51,947 nucleotides of DNA from Marivita sp. XM-24bin2 (GCA_003149565.1 QCWH01000002.1:1-51947), one strand, 5' to 3'. Shown: positions 9,366-18,549, counted from the first letter of the stretch. Notes: generated from the letters alone by a model not told the origin. Numbers and translations are program-made.

Positions 9366-10541
9366 GTGACCGCCCTCAGAATTCCGAACCGGACCGCGCG
9401 GTGGCTTTGGCTTGCCACCAACGGATTGGGGCAGACACCGACCGGTCCGCTTGAACTGAGCGCGATGATCCATGATCTCGGTTTTGTGCAGCTTGACGCG
9501 ATCCAGGTCGTGTCGCGCGCCCATCATCATATCCTCTGGAGCCGGAACCAGAACTACCGCGAACCGATGCTGAATCGGCACATGGCGCAGGATCGCGGCG
9601 TTTTCGAGCATTTCACCCATGATGCCTCGGTTTTACCGATGAATTTTCTGCCGATGTGGCAGCGACAGTTTAGGCGCATGCGGGACAAAGTCAGCCAAGC
9701 CTCTTGGTACGGCAAGCATTTGAGCAGCGATCACTTGGACATGATCCGCCGCCGCATCGCTGATGAGGGGCCACTTTCGACGCACGACTTTGACACCAAG
9801 ATCGAAGGTGCCCGTGAAATGTGGAAACGCCCGCCGCACAAGATCGGGCTGGACTACCTGTGGTATGCCGGAGAGCTGGCCACCTGCCATCGGGATGGCT
9901 TTACCAAGTATTACGATTTGGCCGAACGCGTATTTCCTGAAGACCTTCGGTGTCAAGAAATTCCGGATCAAGAGCAGATCGACTGGCTGTGCCAATCAGC
10001 GCTGGACCGTCTGAGTGTCGGAACCCAGGGGGAGATCCGAAAGTTCTGGGAAGCGACTGATGTTGCAGAGGTCGCTGATTGGGCGGACCGATCTGCGTCA
10101 GAATTGGTGCCCGTTGAGGTCGAAGCGGCCGATGGTGGCTGGACCAAGGCTTTGGCCGCACCGGATATTGAGTCGCGACTTGTGGGATTGACCGGCCCCA
10201 CGTCCCGATTACGGATTCTGAACCCGTTTGATCCGGCGATACGGGACCGAGTGCGTCTCAAACGACTGTTCGGCTTCGAATACACAGTCGAAATGTTCGT
10301 TCCCGCCGCCAAGCGCGTCTGGGGGTACTATGTCTATCCGTTGCTTGAAGGGGATCGATTTGTCGGTCGGGTCGAGGTCAAGGCTGACAGGAAGACAGGA
10401 ACACTGACAGTTCTGAATCTGTGGTGGGAAGACGGCGTCAAGCGCACTGATGACCGGCTGAAGAAACTGGACAGCGAATTGGAACGCTTTGCCCGTTTGG
10501 CCGGTGTGTCGACAATCACTTGGACGTGTTCCAGAACTTGA
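9366..10541 (+). CDS. YcaQ/AlkX-type winged-helix DNA glycosylase
   Basis: 391 aa from GTG 9366; an in-frame ATG at 9264 would overlap polA and add 34 residues that do not look conserved. HTH_42/YcaQ family features: LRIPNRTARWLWLATNGL at the start and LGFVQLDAIQVVSRAHHHI at about residue 38. QLD at 42-44 is the QxD catalytic motif of the AlkX (YcaQ) branch, as opposed to QxQ in AlkZ. Known members unhook interstrand cross-links and excise alkylated bases. No clear ribosome site is visible. Its position directly after polA fits a repair role but no operon is proven. Confidence 0.82.
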   Translation: MTALRIPNRTARWLWLATNGLGQTPTGPLELSAMIHDLGFVQLDAIQVVSRAHHHILWSRNQNYREPMLNRHMAQDRGVFEHFTHDASVLPMNFLPMWQRQFRRMRDKVSQASWYGKHLSSDHLDMIRRRIADEGPLSTHDFDTKIEGAREMWKRPPHKIGLDYLWYAGELATCHRDGFTKYYDLAERVFPEDLRCQEIPDQEQIDWLCQSALDRLSVGTQGEIRKFWEATDVAEVADWADRSASELVPVEVEAADGGWTKALAAPDIESRLVGLTGPTSRLRILNPFDPAIRDRVRLKRLFGFEYTVEMFVPAAKRVWGYYVYPLLEGDRFVGRVEVKADRKTGTLTVLNLWWEDGVKRTDDRLKKLDSELERFARLAGVSTITWTCSRT

Positions 10542-10736
10542 TCTGTTTGCAGTTGGGGCGGAAATCTGAAGATGTTTGATTTCTCAATTGTTTGACATGG
10601 CTTCAGCCGCTTAGATGGGCTGCAAGTAAGGGACGAGAGGGAACGTGCCAGCCGATGCATTCATAATGAATGGTCGCGTCTGCGACAGTGTGAAGATATC
10701 TACGCTTGTCCGGCTGAACATTTGGAGTATGGCGGA

Positions 10737-11735
10737 ATGAGCCTCGTGATCGATGGTCTGCAATACGCAAACTGGTCGGAAAAAATCTTTCGCCAGATGC
10801 GCGCTGGCGGTGTGGATGCGGTGCATGTCACCATCACCTACCACGAGACCTTCCGGGAAACGGTGCTTAATATCGAGCAGTGGAACCGCTGGTTCGAAAC
10901 CTATCCTGACCTGATATTTCAGGGCCGAACCGCAGCGGATGTCGCCCGCGCGAAAGAAACCGGGCGCACTGCGATTTTTTTTGGCTCTCAGAATCCGTCG
11001 TGTATCGAAGACGATATTGGTCTTGTCGAGGTCCTGCACACGCTTGGTCTGCGGTTCATGCAGTTGACCTATAACAATCAATCTCTTCTGGCCACAGGAT
11101 GTTATGAAGACCACGACACCGGCCTGACCCGGATGGGGCGCGAGGTGGTTGCTGAGATGAACCGCGTTGGGATGGTTGTGGACATGAGCCACTCTGGCGA
11201 GCGGTCTACGCTGGAGGCGATCGAACATTCGAGCCGACCCATCGCAATCACGCATGCAAATCCAGCCAGCTGGCACCCTGCGCTTCGCAACAAGTCAGAG
11301 GCGGTTTTGCGCGCGTTGGCTGAAAGCGGCGGTATGCTTGGGTTCTCGATTTACCCACATCACCTTGCCGGGGGCAGTTCCTGCACGTTGGACAGTTTCT
11401 GCGAGATGGTTGCGCGGACAGCGGACTTGATGGGGATCGGCGCGATCGGGATCGGTACCGACCTGTGTCAGGATCAACCTGATTCTGTGGTCGAATGGAT
11501 GCGGGTGGGGCGGTGGACCAAGAGCATCGACTACGGCGAAGGAAGCGCGTCGGCGCCGGGGTTTCCGCCGATGCCGGACTGGTTTGCGACCAACGAGGAT
11601 TTTCCCCAAATTGCCGAAGGCCTACTCCGGATTGGTTTGAGCGACGCGGACGTGCGTGCTGTGATGGGCGAGAACTGGTTGCGGTTCTTTGAGACGAGTT
11701 TTGGACGCCAGTCATCCAGCGTTTGGTCGATTTAG
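10737..11735 (+). CDS. Membrane-dipeptidase-like protein (M19 fold), variant metal site
   Basis: 332 aa from ATG 10737, with GGAG nine bases upstream. Seen: E91 in PSCIEDD, H152 in DMSHSG, H173 in ITHANP and IGIGTDLCQD near the C-terminus, which follow the M19 renal-dipeptidase pattern. The usual N-terminal HxD zinc ligands are absent: the strand reads VIDGLQYANW. From memory this is the subtype found beside dimethylglycine/glycine-betaine catabolism genes in Pseudomonas (PA5396 type), which also has VIDGL without HxD; I cannot verify that here. It heads a tight operon: the ribosome site of the next gene overlaps its stop. Substrate unknown. Confidence 0.75.
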   Translation: MSLVIDGLQYANWSEKIFRQMRAGGVDAVHVTITYHETFRETVLNIEQWNRWFETYPDLIFQGRTAADVARAKETGRTAIFFGSQNPSCIEDDIGLVEVLHTLGLRFMQLTYNNQSLLATGCYEDHDTGLTRMGREVVAEMNRVGMVVDMSHSGERSTLEAIEHSSRPIAITHANPASWHPALRNKSEAVLRALAESGGMLGFSIYPHHLAGGSSCTLDSFCEMVARTADLMGIGAIGIGTDLCQDQPDSVVEWMRVGRWTKSIDYGEGSASAPGFPPMPDWFATNEDFPQIAEGLLRIGLSDADVRAVMGENWLRFFETSFGRQSSSVWSI

Positions 11736-11748
11736 GAGTGATAACCTT

Positions 11749-13428
11749 ATGGATTGCGTGTCCCTGAATCCCTTCCCGGAAGCAGCAGCGTTTCGCCGTC
11801 CTCCTTCAGAGGTGATGCGGTTGGCGCGGATGGGCTGTGCTCACCCGACACGGCTGTCTTTTTTGCGGACTTTGCTGCGGCGGGTGACGGATCAGGGTTG
11901 GGTGTTCGATCGCCCGGTTTGGCATGTCGACAACAGTGGGGTGGGCCGCGCTGTGTACCGGGCCATTGGACCGGAACGGACCTACAGCCTTGTGGCCTTT
12001 GCGCATGATCTGCCCGATGAAATGCGCTCGGACCGGGTTATCGCCACTGCATGGGATGCCACCTTTGCCATGTTCGATGGGGAGCCCACAGAGGCCGATT
12101 TGGATCGTCTGCAGGCGAATGTGCCTTTGCAGGAGGCCGGACGGATCAGTCAGAAAGAGTTGTCCCTGAGCCGCGCCAATCGGTCGGTGCGGCTGTTCGA
12201 ACACGTTGTTGATCGGCTGGCGGCGGGGGAGCAGCCAAACGTTACTGAAGTTGCCGCGGTTGGGTATTTGATGCGGACCACCGCAGTATACGGATCAGGC
12301 AAGTTTGGTGCGGCGGATCTGGCAACCGTCATGGACCGGCCAGAACTGAATGTCCCTTTTCAGGTAGAAATGCTGTCGGTATGGCTGACGCGCCAATTCA
12401 CTGTTGATATTGCCGAACACCTTGCCCGTGTGCGTGGCGGTGCGCGCGCGGCGCGGCTTGATCCTGCAATCAAGAAAAGTCTCGGCGTCGGCAATTCGAC
12501 CGGGCTGGGCATGGCCCCGTTTCTGGTGCGGCATCCCATTCTACTCAATAACTGGATAATGGCACGGGAAGAGGCGCTGGCACGGGTCAGAGCACAATCT
12601 GACGCGGACCCGAATACTGTCAGTGAATTTCGCGCAGCACTGTCCGACGCGCAGGAAAACGCCCGGAAATGGTCGTCGACCCATCCGTCGCAAGTTTCCA
12701 AACTTGCTGCGTTGCGCAAAGACCTGGACAGCATCTCGGGGTACTTGGCGCTTGGGTCGATGTCAGAATCAGATCACCCTTGGGATACGCTTTGGCGTTG
12801 GGGCGAGACACAGCTTTCACTTGAGGGCCAGGAAGCCCTTCTGGCGTTGATGTTGGAGCCGCATGGCAATCTGGTGGATGGGCTTGCCGAATGTATGGTT
12901 GCCAATGAGCGGGCCGCCTTTCGTCTGGACGGCAGCATGACGGTTGGTGCTCTCTGTGATCGGTTGGAGCAGGCCTATGACTGGGCGCTGCCGATTGATT
13001 TTGATCTGCCCGACAATGCTGCGCGGTTCTGGTACGTCTCGGAAGAAAAGCTGGAGCCGCGCATTGGCTTCCGGTTCGAAGAGGACGGAGCAGACCTGGA
13101 ACAGCCGCTTTGTATCGCGCGCCTTGCCAAAGATCTCCACGTTGCTTTGCAGGACTGGTCAAGAGATGCTCCGATTGCGTCCTTCTTGGTGGCGCATCCC
13201 GAACATCGGTTCATTGTGCGACGGGTGCAGGCCACAGAGCGTCACCCGTATGCCGAGGTGCGTGACAACCTTATTGCGGCGGACATGCTGCCCATCGACC
13301 TGATGCGCTGCAAGCTGGCGTTCTTCGGGGCTAGTCGGTTTGATCCTCGCTCTGACAAGTGGGTTCGGATCAGTTTGTTCCAGGACTTGCCTTATCCTTC
13401 GGATTTATCTCCTGAGGCGTGGGCATGA
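11749..13428 (+). CDS. Unrecognised 559-aa protein in dipeptidase/DUF3726 operon
   Basis: I do not recognise a named domain. The start is ATG 11749, ten bases after AGGAG at 11734-11738; the frame is open further upstream but without support. No signal peptide or membrane segment is visible. The protein is mixed alpha/beta in appearance, with a moderately hydrophobic middle and a C-terminal part (about 440-559) containing FWYVSEEKLEPRIG and HRFIVRRVQATERHPYAEV. The stop overlaps the next start as ATGA (13425-13428), so it is almost certainly translated together with the DUF3726 protein, and the pair may form a complex. Its role probably tracks the variant dipeptidase upstream; this is inference from operon structure only. 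Confidence 0.8.
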   Translation: MDCVSLNPFPEAAAFRRPPSEVMRLARMGCAHPTRLSFLRTLLRRVTDQGWVFDRPVWHVDNSGVGRAVYRAIGPERTYSLVAFAHDLPDEMRSDRVIATAWDATFAMFDGEPTEADLDRLQANVPLQEAGRISQKELSLSRANRSVRLFEHVVDRLAAGEQPNVTEVAAVGYLMRTTAVYGSGKFGAADLATVMDRPELNVPFQVEMLSVWLTRQFTVDIAEHLARVRGGARAARLDPAIKKSLGVGNSTGLGMAPFLVRHPILLNNWIMAREEALARVRAQSDADPNTVSEFRAALSDAQENARKWSSTHPSQVSKLAALRKDLDSISGYLALGSMSESDHPWDTLWRWGETQLSLEGQEALLALMLEPHGNLVDGLAECMVANERAAFRLDGSMTVGALCDRLEQAYDWALPIDFDLPDNAARFWYVSEEKLEPRIGFRFEEDGADLEQPLCIARLAKDLHVALQDWSRDAPIASFLVAHPEHRFIVRRVQATERHPYAEVRDNLIAADMLPIDLMRCKLAFFGASRFDPRSDKWVRISLFQDLPYPSDLSPEAWA

Positions 13429-14150
13429 CGGTGCCTGCCGACGATCCGGAACCCAATGACCCGACGCGCTCCGGCCCTCCTTTGCTGCAAGCGGATGGTG
13501 CGTGGCTGTCCCACAATGAGATCGAGCAGCTTTGTCTCAAAGCTGCCCGTGGCGCTGGAATGAGTTGGGGATTGGCGGAAGAAGCGGGTTTTGCCGCGGC
13601 ATGGCTTGCGCGTCGTGATGTGGATGGGCCAGCCGCCATTCTATCACAGATCACGCAAGCGGATGGGCGATCCTGGCATGAAATTTGTCCTGAGGTGACC
13701 GCTGGTCAGGTGACAGCCAGAGACGGACAAGAGCTTTGTCCCATTGCTCTTGGGACGGTGCTCTGTGATCGCGGCAATAACTTTATCGGGTCGAAACAGG
13801 AACCGTTGCTCTCTGTCGGTCCGATCACGTATCCTGTCCTGCTCCTGCCATTCCTGTCCGACATTTCGAAGCTGTGTGCGCTGAGTATTTCCTTGGAGTG
13901 GTCCGGACGGCGCGTTTTTGTAGGCCCGAATGGTGAGGTCACGGGTGATATTCCGGCGCTTGAATCGGAACCGTCCATACACGCGCAGATCAAAGTAGGC
14001 TCCGGCCCGAAACCTGCGAATGCGAACGCTCTCCGAGCGTTTTTTGTCTCGGAGGACACGCTGAGTGGTCTTAATCGCTATGCGCTCAGAACCACCGTCC
14101 CCGCATCTGAGGCGTCGCGCGCCGGCGCGGGGGCGGATGACTCTGACTGA
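13425..14150 (+). CDS. DUF3726 family protein
   Basis: 241 aa; ATG 13425 overlaps the upstream stop. Conserved text LSHNEIEQLCLKAARGAGMSWGLAEEAGFAAAWL near residue 27 (quoted here as LSHNEIEQLC and GLAEEAGFAAAWL) is what I associate with DUF3726. Family function is unknown. The region around residues 95-170 includes CPIALGTVLCDRG and a hydrophobic stretch PVLLLPFLSDISKL. It is the last gene of the three-gene operon and converges on the adenosine kinase gene, 26 bp away. A short inverted repeat TGAGCC/GGCTCA spans its stop at 14148-14161 but lacks a U-tract. Confidence 0.75.
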   Translation: MTVPADDPEPNDPTRSGPPLLQADGAWLSHNEIEQLCLKAARGAGMSWGLAEEAGFAAAWLARRDVDGPAAILSQITQADGRSWHEICPEVTAGQVTARDGQELCPIALGTVLCDRGNNFIGSKQEPLLSVGPITYPVLLLPFLSDISKLCALSISLEWSGRRVFVGPNGEVTGDIPALESEPSIHAQIKVGSGPKPANANALRAFFVSEDTLSGLNRYALRTTVPASEASRAGAGADDSD

Positions 14151-14176
14151 GCCAGGGCTCACAGGAAATCGTGGAG

Positions 14177-15169
14177 TCAGACCAGTCCGGCAGCTTTGAA
14201 CAAGTCCTGCAGATCGGCTTCCGGACGTGGCCCGATATGCGAGATGACCTCAGCAGCGGCGACGCAGCCCATGCGCCCGGCGGTCTCCATGTCGCACCCC
14301 GTTGCGAGGCCATAAAGGAACCCGGCTGCGAACTGGTCTCCCGCGCCCGTTGCATCGACCGGGACGACCTTTTCGACGGGAATGTCGCAGCGCGTGCCGT
14401 CGCGAATGATCGACACGCCATCGCCGGAACGTGTGCAGACCACGAGCGGACAGATCGCGGCCACCGCGGCCAGATCGGCCTCCAGATCGTTGTTCTGATA
14501 AAGCGACATGATCTCGGCCTCATTGCCGATCACGTAGTCCATCTCGTTTTCGATCAGGTTCAGGAAGTCTTCGCGGTGGCGTTCGACGCAGAACGGATCA
14601 GAGATGGCGATCCCGGCTTTGCCGCCTGCCGCGCGGCAGGTACGCGCCGTGCGAATGAAAGCGTCTTTGCCTTTGTCCTTGTCGAAAAGGTAGCCTTCGA
14701 GGAACACCACCTCGGCTTCGGCTGCCACGTCTTCGGACACGTCCTCGGGGCCGAGTTCGGCCGAGATACCCAGATAGGTGTTCATCGACCTCTCACCATC
14801 TGGTGAGACAAAGATCATCGACCGCGAGGTGGGCAATTCGCCCCCTGGCACCGGCGGGTTTACGAAGTCGGTGCCGTCCTTCTCCATTGCCTCTGCATAA
14901 AAACGGCCCAAGGCATCGTCATGCACCCGCCCAATGAAGGCGGTGCGCAGACCCAGATTGCCCAGCCCGGCCAGTGTGTTGGCGACCGATCCGCCCGGCG
15001 TCTGCACGCGTTCCTTCATCGCCGCATAAAGCGTTTCGCCGCGTTCGCGCTCGACCAGTTGCATGATGCCTTTCTGGATACCCATCAGGTCCAGAAAGGT
15101 GTCTTCGGCGCGTGCGATCACGTCGACAACGGCGTTGCCGATGCCGACAACCTGGTATTTTTTGGTCAT
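14177..15169 (-). CDS. PfkB-family kinase, adenosine kinase type
   Basis: 330 aa from ATG 15169, whose ATGA overlaps the stop of nth. The N-terminus VVGIGNAVVDVIA, the early motif GGSVANTLAGLGNLG and the C-terminal anion-hole motif VDATGAGDQFAAGFLYG define the PfkB/ribokinase fold, and the overall text is that of alphaproteobacterial adenosine kinases. The expected reaction is phosphorylation of adenosine (or a related nucleoside or sugar) with ATP; D in DATGAGD is the catalytic base. The frame continues upstream into nth without support. Adenosine salvage is the likely role; a different small sugar or nucleoside substrate is not excluded. Confidence 0.88.
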   Translation of the reverse strand: MTKKYQVVGIGNAVVDVIARAEDTFLDLMGIQKGIMQLVERERGETLYAAMKERVQTPGGSVANTLAGLGNLGLRTAFIGRVHDDALGRFYAEAMEKDGTDFVNPPVPGGELPTSRSMIFVSPDGERSMNTYLGISAELGPEDVSEDVAAEAEVVFLEGYLFDKDKGKDAFIRTARTCRAAGGKAGIAISDPFCVERHREDFLNLIENEMDYVIGNEAEIMSLYQNNDLEADLAAVAAICPLVVCTRSGDGVSIIRDGTRCDIPVEKVVPVDATGAGDQFAAGFLYGLATGCDMETAGRMGCVAAAEVISHIGPRPEADLQDLFKAAGLV

Positions 15170-15810
15170 TCTGTTTTGTCCTCGAATGGGCAGAGATCGC
15201 GGATCACGCAGACGCCGCATTTGGGTTTCCGGGCCACACAGGTGTAGCGCCCGTGCAGGATCAGCCAGTGATGGGCGTGATGTTGAAAATCGACCGGGAT
15301 ATGATCTTCGATGGCACGCTCCACGGCGACTACATCTTTGCCGGGGCATATACCGGTGCGGTTGCCGACGCGGAAGATGTGGGTGTCCACCGCCTGGCTC
15401 GGATGACCCCACCACATATTGAGAACCACATTTGCGGTCTTGCGACCCACACCCGGCAGACTTTCAAGTGCGGCGCGGGAATTTGGCACCTCGCCGCCGT
15501 ATTGATCGACAAGGATCTGGCTGAGCTTGATGACATTCTTGGCCTTGTTACGATAAAGGCCAATGGTCTTGATATGCTCGATCACGCCGTCTTCGCCAAG
15601 CGCCAGCATCTTTTCCGGCGTGTCGGCAATCTTGAACAACTCCCGTGTGGCCTTGTTGACGCCCACATCGGTTGCCTGCGCCGACAGCGCCACAGCTACA
15701 ACCAGCGTATAGGCGTTGACATGCTCCAACTCCCCCTTGGGTTCAGGGTCCACTGCCTGAAAGCGAGTGAAGATCTCGCGGATCGTATGATAATCGAGTT
15801 GCTTTGCCAT
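15166..15810 (-). CDS. nth: Endonuclease III
   Basis: 214 aa from the ATG at 15810; an in-frame ATG 12 codons further upstream is less likely because homologues start near MAKQLDY. The helix-hairpin-helix LPGVGRKTANVV carries catalytic K124, and D142 sits in VDTHIFRVGN. The [4Fe-4S] ligands C191, C198, C201 and C207 show C-x6-C-x2-C-x5-C spacing. The enzyme removes oxidised pyrimidines and nicks AP sites in base excision repair. It is coupled by ATGA overlap to the kinase gene downstream, so both form one transcript. Confidence 0.96.
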   Translation of the reverse strand: MAKQLDYHTIREIFTRFQAVDPEPKGELEHVNAYTLVVAVALSAQATDVGVNKATRELFKIADTPEKMLALGEDGVIEHIKTIGLYRNKAKNVIKLSQILVDQYGGEVPNSRAALESLPGVGRKTANVVLNMWWGHPSQAVDTHIFRVGNRTGICPGKDVVAVERAIEDHIPVDFQHHAHHWLILHGRYTCVARKPKCGVCVIRDLCPFEDKTE

Positions 15811-15859
15811 CGCCGCCTTATGACCGGCGGCGGGCGGGGGCTGCAACGGAAAATTGCCG

Positions 15860-16669
15860 TTACTTGGTCACACGTCCCCCGGCCATCATCACCGGATCGA
15901 TGGCAAGCACGACGTGATAGGGCGTCGGCCCAAAGCCAAGTTGCGTGCAAAGCGCCTCGGACGGCGTGTTGCCTGTGCGAATGCCGGTAAAGAACTTGGT
16001 CATGCCGTGCCGCCGGTTCATCTCGTCCAGCACCACTGCGCCAAGCCGGCTGGCGATGCCCTCGCCGCGGCGATCCGGATGGGTGGACAACATGCCCCAC
16101 CAGCACAGACCCGGCCAGTTCGAGGCGGGGTGATACATCTCGACCGAGGCCGACGCGCCGACGATGCGCCCAGAAGGCTCGGCCACATAGGCGCAGACTG
16201 CGGGCCGTTCTAGTCCGCGCATGAACGGTCCAAGGGGCAACTGCACCTCGCACATCTGCGTGACCGCATCGAGACCGGCCATGATTTCGGTAGGGGTGTC
16301 CGGCCCCACTAGGCCGAGGGTCAGGTCATCGGCAAAGGGCCGGGCAGCCAGCCGTGCGCGGGCCAGCTGTAGGGTTTCGGCACTGCTGCGCCAATCCACG
16401 AAGCTGTCGGTTTTCAGCCCTTCGGCCTCCAGCGCGGCAAAGCGGGCGGCGACGTCCGCCTCATGCACATGCTCGCAGGCCGAAGCGCCCATTTCGCGGG
16501 CCATGGCGACCTGGCGCGACAATGGTGCGACCTCGGGCGACGCCAGTCCTAGCGCACGCCCATGGGTGACGATGGCGGGGTCGTCACGCAACTCCTGCCA
16601 CTTTTCCCATACCCGCGCCTGCAGAGCCTGCGAGGCCGGGGAGCCAAAGGTTTCAACGGTCTTGATCAT
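15860..16669 (-). CDS. GNAT-family N-acetyltransferase
   Basis: 269 aa. The C-terminal half has GNAT features: a beta-bulge strand GLCWWGMLSTHPDRRGEGI, in which RRGEGIASRLG is the acetyl-CoA pyrophosphate loop (about residues 202-212), and TGNTPSEALCTQLGF, the usual N-x3-A-x3-Y/L-x2-LGF terminal motif. The N-terminal half, about 110 residues, is an extension with no recognised domain. The acceptor cannot be inferred. It is transcribed in the same direction as nth with 49 bp between and is divergent from the Ada-like gene, 120 bp away. Confidence 0.82.
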   Translation of the reverse strand: MIKTVETFGSPASQALQARVWEKWQELRDDPAIVTHGRALGLASPEVAPLSRQVAMAREMGASACEHVHEADVAARFAALEAEGLKTDSFVDWRSSAETLQLARARLAARPFADDLTLGLVGPDTPTEIMAGLDAVTQMCEVQLPLGPFMRGLERPAVCAYVAEPSGRIVGASASVEMYHPASNWPGLCWWGMLSTHPDRRGEGIASRLGAVVLDEMNRRHGMTKFFTGIRTGNTPSEALCTQLGFGPTPYHVVLAIDPVMMAGGRVTK

Positions 16670-16789
16670 GGTTCAGCATGGCATAGCCGGGCGGCGTTCC
16701 AAAGCCAAATTGCGCAAAGCGCAAAAACCGGGTCGCGAGGGGGTTCATCTGCGCGATATGACTGGGGCAGAGGACAAAGAGGTTACGTC

Positions 16790-17635
16790 ATGCAGGCTAT
16801 GACCGAAGAGACACACGCCTATCATTTTCATGTCATGCGGCGGGCGCTGGATGTTATCGACGCCATAGGGCCGACGGTGTCGTTGGATGACCTTGCCGCG
16901 CAGATGAATATGAGCCCGGCGCATTTCCAGCGGGTGTTTTCGCGCTGGGTGGGTGTCAGCCCGAAACGGTATCAGCAATACCTTACGCTGGGCCACGCCA
17001 AGGCGCTGCTGGCCGAACGGTTCACCACGCTCGAGACCGCACATGCCGCTGGTCTTTCAGGTGGCGGGCGTTTGCACGATCTCTTCCTGCGTTGGGAGGC
17101 TATGAGCCCCGGCGACTTTGCGCGCAAAGGCGAAGGGCTGACAATCTACTGGGGCTGGTTCGACAGCCCGTTTGGGCCTGCCTTGGTGATGGGCACCGAC
17201 AAGGGCCTCTGCGGGATCGGTTTCGGGGCCGAATGCACCGAGGCCGAGGCGATGCAGGATCTCACAGGCCGCTGGCCCAATGCCACCTACATCGAAGAAC
17301 CTGACAAGCTGGAGCCGTGGGTGCGTGCGGCGTTTGGCCAGGCGGAGGGAGATGTGCCGCTCTTCATGATTGGGGCGCCATTCCAGATCAAGGTCTGGGA
17401 AGCGTTGATGCAGATCCCGTCAGGGCATGTGACCACCTATTCGGAAATTGCGGAATTCATCGGCCACCCCAAAGCCGTGCGTGCGGTCGGCACGGCGGTG
17501 GGCAGGAATCCGATCAGCTACCTGATCCCATGTCACCGCGCCCTGCGCAAATCGGGGGGATTGGGCGGCTATCATTGGGGTTTGCCGGTCAAGCGCAGTA
17601 TCCTGGCCTGGGAGTCCGCCCGCGTCGAAGCCTGA
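16790..17635 (+). CDS. AraC-type HTH / methylated-DNA-protein-cysteine methyltransferase fusion
   Basis: 281 aa from ATG 16790, with AGAGG seven bases upstream. Residues about 15-112 form an AraC-type helix-turn-helix pair (LAAQMNMSPAHFQRVF and a second helix set before WEAMSPGDF). Residues about 118-281 form an O6-alkylguanine-DNA alkyltransferase with the acceptor cysteine C248 in IPCHR and the loop SGHVTTYSEIA. The protein repairs O6-methylguanine in a suicide reaction and may regulate transcription. Unlike E. coli Ada, it lacks the N-terminal zinc-cysteine domain that senses methylphosphotriesters, so activation by that route is not expected. Confidence 0.93.
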   Translation: MQAMTEETHAYHFHVMRRALDVIDAIGPTVSLDDLAAQMNMSPAHFQRVFSRWVGVSPKRYQQYLTLGHAKALLAERFTTLETAHAAGLSGGGRLHDLFLRWEAMSPGDFARKGEGLTIYWGWFDSPFGPALVMGTDKGLCGIGFGAECTEAEAMQDLTGRWPNATYIEEPDKLEPWVRAAFGQAEGDVPLFMIGAPFQIKVWEALMQIPSGHVTTYSEIAEFIGHPKAVRAVGTAVGRNPISYLIPCHRALRKSGGLGGYHWGLPVKRSILAWESARVEA

Positions 17636-17750
17636 GCCTTGCGCGGAAATGCGCCGATTTTTCCACGACATCAGGGAACTTACCCCCTATGTTATCGCAT
17701 AGCAGTATGTAGACCCCCATAATTGGGCGCAGTTAGATGAGGCCAAACAT

Positions 17751-18419
17751 ATGACATTTACCAAATTTCCCCTGACCGCAGCGCTGTGCGGCGCGCTTGC
17801 CCTTTCGGCATGTACGACGGGAAACTTCAACGATCCAAATGATCCGAACCGGCAAACCAAAAACGGTGCGCTTATTGGCGCAGGTGCAGGTGCCGTGATC
17901 GGTGCTCTCATGGGCAATGATCCGGAAGAGCGCCGCCGCAATGCTGCTGCAGGTGCCATTCTTGGTGCAGGCGGTGGGGCCATTATCGGCAACCGTCTCG
18001 ATAAGCAGGAAGCAGACCTGCGGGCGCAGATCGGAAACGATAACGTTTCGATCCGCAACACAGGGGATCGTCTGATCGTGACATTGCCGCAGGACATCCT
18101 GTTTGCAACCGACAGCGCAACCTTGCGTCCTGACCTGCAGCGTGACCTGCGCACAGTGGGTCAGAACCTGCTCGCCTATCCGGATACAACCGTTCAGGTT
18201 ATCGGTCACACGGATAACACTGGGGATGCTGGCTATAACCTCAACCTGTCGCGTCAGCGTGCACAGTCCGTTGCGAATATCCTGATGAGCGAAGGTGTGC
18301 CTTCCTTCCGGATCCAGAGCATCGGTCGCGGTGAGGATCAGCCTGTTGCGAGCAACCTGACGCCTGAAGGCCGTGCGCAGAACCGGCGTGTGGAAATCGT
18401 GATCCTGCCCAACGCTTGA
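17751..18419 (+). CDS. OmpA-family outer-membrane lipoprotein with glycine zipper
   Basis: 222 aa. A signal peptide with lipobox LSAC puts the lipidated cysteine at residue 21. Residues about 40-82 form a glycine-zipper stretch (GALIGAGAGAVIGALMG and GAILGAGGGAIIGN). An OmpA C-terminal peptidoglycan-binding domain follows with VIGHTDNTGD and NLSRQRAQSVANIL. The protein likely links the outer membrane to peptidoglycan, like YiaD-type lipoproteins. GAGG lies ten bases before ATG 17751. It is a single-gene unit closed by the terminator at 18443-18475. Confidence 0.93.
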   Translation: MTFTKFPLTAALCGALALSACTTGNFNDPNDPNRQTKNGALIGAGAGAVIGALMGNDPEERRRNAAAGAILGAGGGAIIGNRLDKQEADLRAQIGNDNVSIRNTGDRLIVTLPQDILFATDSATLRPDLQRDLRTVGQNLLAYPDTTVQVIGHTDNTGDAGYNLNLSRQRAQSVANILMSEGVPSFRIQSIGRGEDQPVASNLTPEGRAQNRRVEIVILPNA

Positions 18420-18442
18420 TCGCGCCAAACGCACAGAAAACA

Positions 18443-18475
18443 AGCCCGCACCCCCGTGGTGCGGGCTTTTATTTA
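18443..18475 (+). terminator. Intrinsic terminator after OmpA lipoprotein gene
   Basis: Ten-base arms AGCCCGCACC (18443-18452) and GGTGCGGGCT (18458-18467) flank a five-base loop and are followed by TTTATTTAT. It is a GC-rich stem with a U-tract 23 bases after the stop, a textbook rho-independent terminator. Confidence 0.9.
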
Positions 18476-18549
18476 TCGCGACCCATCGAATTGCTTGTCT
18501 CACAGCGGGCCGGACCCAGGTCATGCGGCAAACATACAGGAGACACGTA

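Noticed and set aside
17640-17665. Possible terminator after the Ada-like gene
   Set aside because: The GCGC/GCGC stem is only four base pairs; the following T-run alone is not enough.
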